In this document: positions 60,976 to 64,000 of the stretch, piece after piece
How positions within the stretch are numbered: position 1 is the stretch's first letter
How the letters are laid out: each line of letters opens with the position of its first letter
NCBI GenBank assembly: GCA_964427505.1
Contig: CAYRUO010000002.1
Span: forward strand, 310,001-374,000
From: Thermanaerothrix sp034436175
GTDB lineage: Bacteria > Chloroflexota > Anaerolineae > Anaerolineales > Anaerolineaceae
Length of the DNA stretch: 64,000 bases
Direction of reading: 5' to 3'
Position numbers and translations under genes: made by a program
Notes under the pieces: model-generated
Database searches by the model: none
The model's input: the letters and a program-made list of their open reading frames with translations, nothing else
Told to the model about the DNA's origin: nothing

Positions 60976-62783
60976 ACCAGTGACTCCTCTACTCGAGATG
61001 GTACCTGTAAACGAATAACAGTGCCTTGATAAGGCCGACTGATAATCTGAAACTCAGCCCCTATCAATTCTGCCCGTTCGCGCATACCTCGTAACCCATG
61101 TTGTGAAAATCGGGGAACCTCATCTGGAGAAAACCCGATCCCATTATCACCGATTTCTAAGATCCACTCCTGATTCCAGGGGCTAAGCGAGATCCAAGCC
61201 CGCGAGGCATGAGCGTGCTTGCGAATGTTGTTCAAAGCCTCTTGAATGATCCGTAAGAGTTGCGCCTGGACCTCGAGAGGAAGTTCAGGGGACTTCTCGG
61301 GAAGATAACACTCAATTTGAAGATTAGAACGCTCAGCCATACTGGTCGCCACCTGACGAATCCAAGCATTCATATCATCTCGAGGGTTAAATCGCAAGTT
61401 ATCCATAACTTGTCGGGTCTCAAGATAAATCTCGGCTAAGGCTTGGTAATGCTGCTGAAGTGCGGTTTCTAAGCGTGTAAAGTCTTCACGATTCAGTAGG
61501 TTAAGCATCTGCGCTGTATTTAGTTTGAGATAGGCTAAGGTTTGGGCTAAACCGTCGTGGATCTCTCGCGCCAGACGGGAACGCTCCATCATCACGACAC
61601 GAAAAGCTAAATCGTAGTGCAGTTGCTCTAACTCAATGACTCGAACGAGCGTATCCAATAACAAAACCACCACTTGATTGATAGACGGATCCCAAGAAAA
61701 GGCCTTAGCAGGGTAAAGTAGCAACGTGCCAATTTCTTTCCCCTCTGAGCCAACAAGTTGGAGCGCCCACCCAGAAGTTCCATTCACGTCAAAAGCTAAA
61801 GGCTGTAGATGAGTAGGCGCCCCCAAAGTATCACCACGTATTTGAGCATAGATGCGGTTCATAACCTCGGGGACAGTAAATGGGAATTGTCCCACGGTGA
61901 GGAAAACAGGAAATGCCGTCATCCCGCCCTGACCGAGATACAAGGCAACACCTTCACAATCCACCGCTTGCATCAAGCGCCATAAAATCGGCCTAAGCAC
62001 ACTTTCCATATCCGGATGGCCCGCTCGGGAGCCAAGAACCTGAGCATAGATAGCCGCCTCGCGGGCTTTAAGGCGACGCAGTTCCAAACCGGTCAGAACA
62101 AAAGCAAAAAGACCTTCCAGCCAATGTTTTACATTCTCCGCTATCTCAGAACCCGTTTCCGGCATATAAAGGTTAACCACGGCTACCATCCGGCCATTTT
62201 GCTTTAAGGGAATACACTCGATCACTTTGGCTCCGGGAATGCCTCCTTGGAGCAGAAAACAACCTTGTTCCACCCCTGCTCGGTAGACCTGACACTGTTT
62301 ACAGGCTACACGAATCTGCCCTTGCGCCAGAGACTCTTCCCAGGTCTTCCGTTCTCGATCTGTTTCCATTCCTACGGCATAAACACGCAGCGGGCGATTC
62401 CACTCATCCAGCGGAATAAAAGTCGCTCCTTTAGCCCCGCTAAGCGCAGTCGCCTGCTCCAATGCGAAACGAACAAAACGCTCTTCATCCTCCAAACTGA
62501 GCAAGTGATAAATATCCTGTAGAAAAGTCTCAAGCGTCTTCGGATTTAATTGAACTTCATCATCCGTGGAACTCAAATTTGGACTCTTCGCGCGATGCCG
62601 CCACAACCATAACGACAGAGTACATAAACCCACCCCCAACAACAACACTACCACTGCTAAATCAAGAAACCCCACCAAACTCAGGATGCTAAAGGCAACC
62701 AGAAAGGCACCGAAGACAAACAACCCCATCCATCTGTTTTGGTGTATTCGGACAAATATAGTCCCCATACCTAGATTTGACAT
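60972..62783 (-). CDS. GAF-domain sensor histidine kinase, HisKA_3 (NarX/NreB-like)
   Basis: The 603-residue protein has two membrane helices at the N-terminus (about 18-62). A first GAF-like domain (about 80-230) carries C161-x2-C164-x10-C175 and C190. A second GAF-like region follows (about 245-385). The kinase core has phospho-acceptor His409 in 'RLAREIHDGLAQTLAYLKL', the N-box 'EALNNIRKHAHAS', 'LEIGDNGIGF' and 'HGLRGMRERAELIG'. The cysteine pattern could hold an Fe-S cluster or form redox disulfides; this is inference. It is co-transcribed with the response regulator (4-bp overlap). Confidence 0.9.
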   Translation of the reverse strand: MSNLGMGTIFVRIHQNRWMGLFVFGAFLVAFSILSLVGFLDLAVVVLLLGVGLCTLSLWLWRHRAKSPNLSSTDDEVQLNPKTLETFLQDIYHLLSLEDEERFVRFALEQATALSGAKGATFIPLDEWNRPLRVYAVGMETDRERKTWEESLAQGQIRVACKQCQVYRAGVEQGCFLLQGGIPGAKVIECIPLKQNGRMVAVVNLYMPETGSEIAENVKHWLEGLFAFVLTGLELRRLKAREAAIYAQVLGSRAGHPDMESVLRPILWRLMQAVDCEGVALYLGQGGMTAFPVFLTVGQFPFTVPEVMNRIYAQIRGDTLGAPTHLQPLAFDVNGTSGWALQLVGSEGKEIGTLLLYPAKAFSWDPSINQVVVLLLDTLVRVIELEQLHYDLAFRVVMMERSRLAREIHDGLAQTLAYLKLNTAQMLNLLNREDFTRLETALQQHYQALAEIYLETRQVMDNLRFNPRDDMNAWIRQVATSMAERSNLQIECYLPEKSPELPLEVQAQLLRIIQEALNNIRKHAHASRAWISLSPWNQEWILEIGDNGIGFSPDEVPRFSQHGLRGMRERAELIGAEFQIISRPYQGTVIRLQVPSRVEESLV

Positions 62784-62832
62784 GCTTCTATTTTAACCCC
62801 ACTTTTAGCATTCTGAGGACCCTCCATACAAA

Positions 62833-62864
62833 GTTAGCCCGGCACACCATCATGCCGGGCTAAC
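62833..62864 (-). terminator. Terminator after the cytochrome c gene
   Basis: A perfect 12-bp stem pairs GTTAGCCCGGCA (62833-62844) with TGCCGGGCTAAC (62853-62864). On the minus strand it is followed by TTTGT. It insulates the cytochrome gene from the kinase operon. Confidence 0.75.
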
Positions 62865-62883
62865 CTTCTTATAGAGGTCTGGC

Positions 62884-63315
62884 TTATTTGAAGGTCTTAA
62901 TGTAAGTAATAACCTGCCAGATTTCGTCTTCGGTCAAGATGCCTTTCTGGGCTGGCATAGATGAGTTGAAGGGAGCCATGGCCCCGCCCTCCGAAATGCG
63001 CCAGAACATGTAATCGTCCTTGGCTGTCTTGACTAGTTCGACTAAATTACCGGGGTGCGGATCTAATGCCTGTCCCGCCGGACCATCACCCAACCCTTTC
63101 TCACCATGGCAGGATGCACAGCGCTGCTCATAAATCGTCTTTCCTGCTGCAACTGCATTTGCATCATTGACGGAATAGGGGCTGGTTTTTCCGGCATATT
63201 CAGGCGGAGGGGTTGGACGGCTTTCCCCTGCCTCTCCGCCACCTCCACCACCACAGGCTGCCAGCACAAGCCCGCTGAGCATTAATAGGAGCGCTACAAT
63301 CGCCAATTTTTTCAT
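62884..63315 (-). CDS. Lipoprotein c-type cytochrome
   Basis: The 143-residue protein has a lipoprotein signal (LVLAAC, then a Gly-rich spacer) and one cytochrome c domain with the heme motif 'CASCHG' and a likely axial Met in 'MAPFNSSMP' or nearby. 'LTEDEIWQVITYIKTF' is the usual C-terminal helix. It is membrane-tethered on the outer face and could carry electrons to the caa3-type oxidase. An AGGAGG ribosome-binding site precedes the ATG. It diverges from the Rrf2 gene. Confidence 0.9.
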   Translation of the reverse strand: MKKLAIVALLLMLSGLVLAACGGGGGGEAGESRPTPPPEYAGKTSPYSVNDANAVAAGKTIYEQRCASCHGEKGLGDGPAGQALDPHPGNLVELVKTAKDDYMFWRISEGGAMAPFNSSMPAQKGILTEDEIWQVITYIKTFK

Positions 63316-63332
63316 AGGTCCTCCTTTGGACA

Positions 63333-63348
63333 GGTGAACGATTTCACG
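63333..63348. promoter_or_regulatory. CRP-like palindrome in the cytochrome c leader
   Basis: GGTGAACGATTTCACG contains GTGA-N6-TCAC, 8 of 10 bases of the CRP consensus. It lies between the -10 box and the start codon of the cytochrome gene, so binding there would repress. It can also form a GTGAA/TTCAC hairpin in the leader RNA. Confidence 0.3.
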
Positions 63349-63357
63349 TACACTTTG

Positions 63358-63363
63358 ATTATA
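63358..63363 (-). promoter_or_regulatory. -10 box of the cytochrome c gene
   Basis: TATAAT on the minus strand (63363-63358), 42 bp before the start codon. No good -35 is seen. Confidence 0.5.
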
Positions 63364-63415
63364 TCCTTTGTACAGTTAAGAAGAAGATACGAAAAGGGGT
63401 GAATTCTAAATCAAC

Positions 63416-63431
63416 CTTAATCATGATTAAG
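63416..63431. promoter_or_regulatory. Perfect 16-bp palindrome between cytochrome c and Rrf2 genes
   Basis: CTTAATCATGATTAAG is a perfect inverted repeat in the 217-bp divergent spacer. Its TTAAT-N4-ATTAA core differs from the FNR consensus TTGAT-N4-ATCAA at one base per half. It may be an operator for the Rrf2 protein or an FNR-type regulator. No other clear element was recognised in the remainder of the spacer. Confidence 0.45.
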
Positions 63432-63532
63432 ACATTATTCGCATCAAATACGTGAATTTATCACTACTCAACGCGCGCAAAACATACTATTTTGGTAAAG
63501 ATATTCGACAAATCTCACTTAGAGGATTAAGC

Positions 63533-64000
63533 ATGCTTAAAATTAGCCGACGTTTTGATTACGGGTTACAGGTAATGCTGGCACTGGTTTCGACCGCCGA
63601 TCAGCCGATTGCCACGTCTACCCTTTCTCGTGAACTGAACATTCCCCTTCCATTTATGCATCAAATTATCCATACGTTAATGCAAAAGGGGCTCATTCGA
63701 ACCACTCCCGGCCCTCGCGGCGGTATCCGCTTAAACCGTGCCCCTAACACTATCTCTATTCGGGAGATCATGGAAGCCTTGGAAGGCCCCATCCGCTTAT
63801 CTCCTTGTCTAGAAGACCCTTCGGCATGTGACCGTCGCGATACCTGCGTGTTCTTCCCCATTTGGGCCAGCCTACAAAAGTCCATCAACGAAACGCTAGA
63901 AGGTCTAACCCTCGATTACCTTGCCGGGCAATCACCTCAGAGCATCCTGCATGAGATCCAGATGCTCAATATCTCAGTTGAAACTTGTCAACCCACGACC
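63533..64000 (+). CDS. Rrf2-family transcriptional regulator, 3'-truncated by window end
   Basis: The frame is open from ATG 63533 (GAGG ribosome-binding site) to the last base, 156 codons with no stop. The N-terminal winged HTH matches Rrf2/IscR/NsrR ('MLKISRRFDYGLQVMLALV', 'STLSRELNIPLPFMHQIIHTLMQKGLIRTTPGPRGGIRLNRAP'). Three cysteines C92-x6-C99-x5-C105 ('PCLEDPSACDRRDTC') match the Fe-S ligand set of cluster-sensing members. It probably senses iron-sulfur status, nitric oxide or oxygen. It diverges from the cytochrome c gene across a spacer with a perfect palindrome. Confidence 0.9.
   Translation, partial: MLKISRRFDYGLQVMLALVSTADQPIATSTLSRELNIPLPFMHQIIHTLMQKGLIRTTPGPRGGIRLNRAPNTISIREIMEALEGPIRLSPCLEDPSACDRRDTCVFFPIWASLQKSINETLEGLTLDYLAGQSPQSILHEIQMLNISVETCQPTT

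Overview
The window looks like a chromosomal segment of a Chloroflexota bacterium, most likely of the Anaerolineae lineage. This rests on several traits: many secreted proteins with Pro/Thr-rich linkers, a fused heme A synthase/heme O synthase, a rearranged oligopeptide-binding lipoprotein, and an A2-type (YS motif) caa3 oxidase. Base composition is mid-GC by eye. There is no prophage, insertion sequence, CRISPR array or rRNA. The single RNA gene is tRNA-Glu(UUC). The taxonomic call is an inference from protein character, not from a marker-gene tree.

Layout. 1-8.8 kb: cell-envelope genes (partial LysM protein, LCP protein), a catalytically dead tyrosine-recombinase homologue, tilS, a receiver-CpaE-like ATPase coupled to a sirtuin, and degV and mutL. 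9-12.3 kb: HAD phosphatase, small membrane protein, S41 protease and HtrA protease in one operon. 12.4-16.7 kb: S1-domain protein, pyrG and eno, with clear promoters, hairpins and a CRP-type operator before eno. 16.8-18.9 kb: a three-gene operon (alpha/beta hydrolase, peroxiredoxin-like protein, SDR) whose middle gene is interrupted by an in-frame UGA at the peroxidatic position, probably selenocysteine. 19-29.5 kb: UDG, ATP-grasp ligase, PAP2 phosphatase, a circularly permuted substrate-binding lipoprotein, PHA regulator and phasin behind a double palindromic operator, rplI, a RodZ-like protein, rimO and a glycosyltransferase. 29.5-40.7 kb: CopD-like, TPR and MurJ proteins, ZIP transporter, rsmI, tRNA-Glu, SRAP protein, fused FTCD, dcd, GH36 alpha-galactosidase and a DUF4349 lipoprotein. 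40.8-49.2 kb: a SAM-riboswitch-controlled operon of one-carbon and CoA genes (metH, fused homocysteine methyltransferase/MTHFR, coaX, coaBC, phosphoesterase). 49.2-52.3 kb: membrane protein, selA and an M24 peptidase. 52.4-60.2 kb: an eight-gene cytochrome oxidase operon whose subunit II reading frame carries an N-terminal pseudo-receiver domain. 60.3-62.8 kb: a NarL-type response regulator and a GAF histidine kinase. 62.9-64 kb: a c-type cytochrome and a divergent Rrf2 regulator that is cut by the window end.

How the parts fit. selA at 49.7 kb shows that the cell makes Sec-tRNA, which supports reading the UGA in the peroxiredoxin-like gene as selenocysteine. A stem-loop fitting the bacterial SECIS rules lies directly downstream of that UGA. 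The oxidase operon is complete for an aa3/caa3 enzyme (subunits I-IV, Sco, Surf1, CtaA-CtaB). It sits beside a redox-style two-component system, a cytochrome c and an Fe-S-type Rrf2 regulator, so the last 12 kb reads as an aerobic respiration and redox-sensing block. The metH operon combines methionine recycling, folate one-carbon flow and pantothenate-to-CoA steps under S-adenosylmethionine control.
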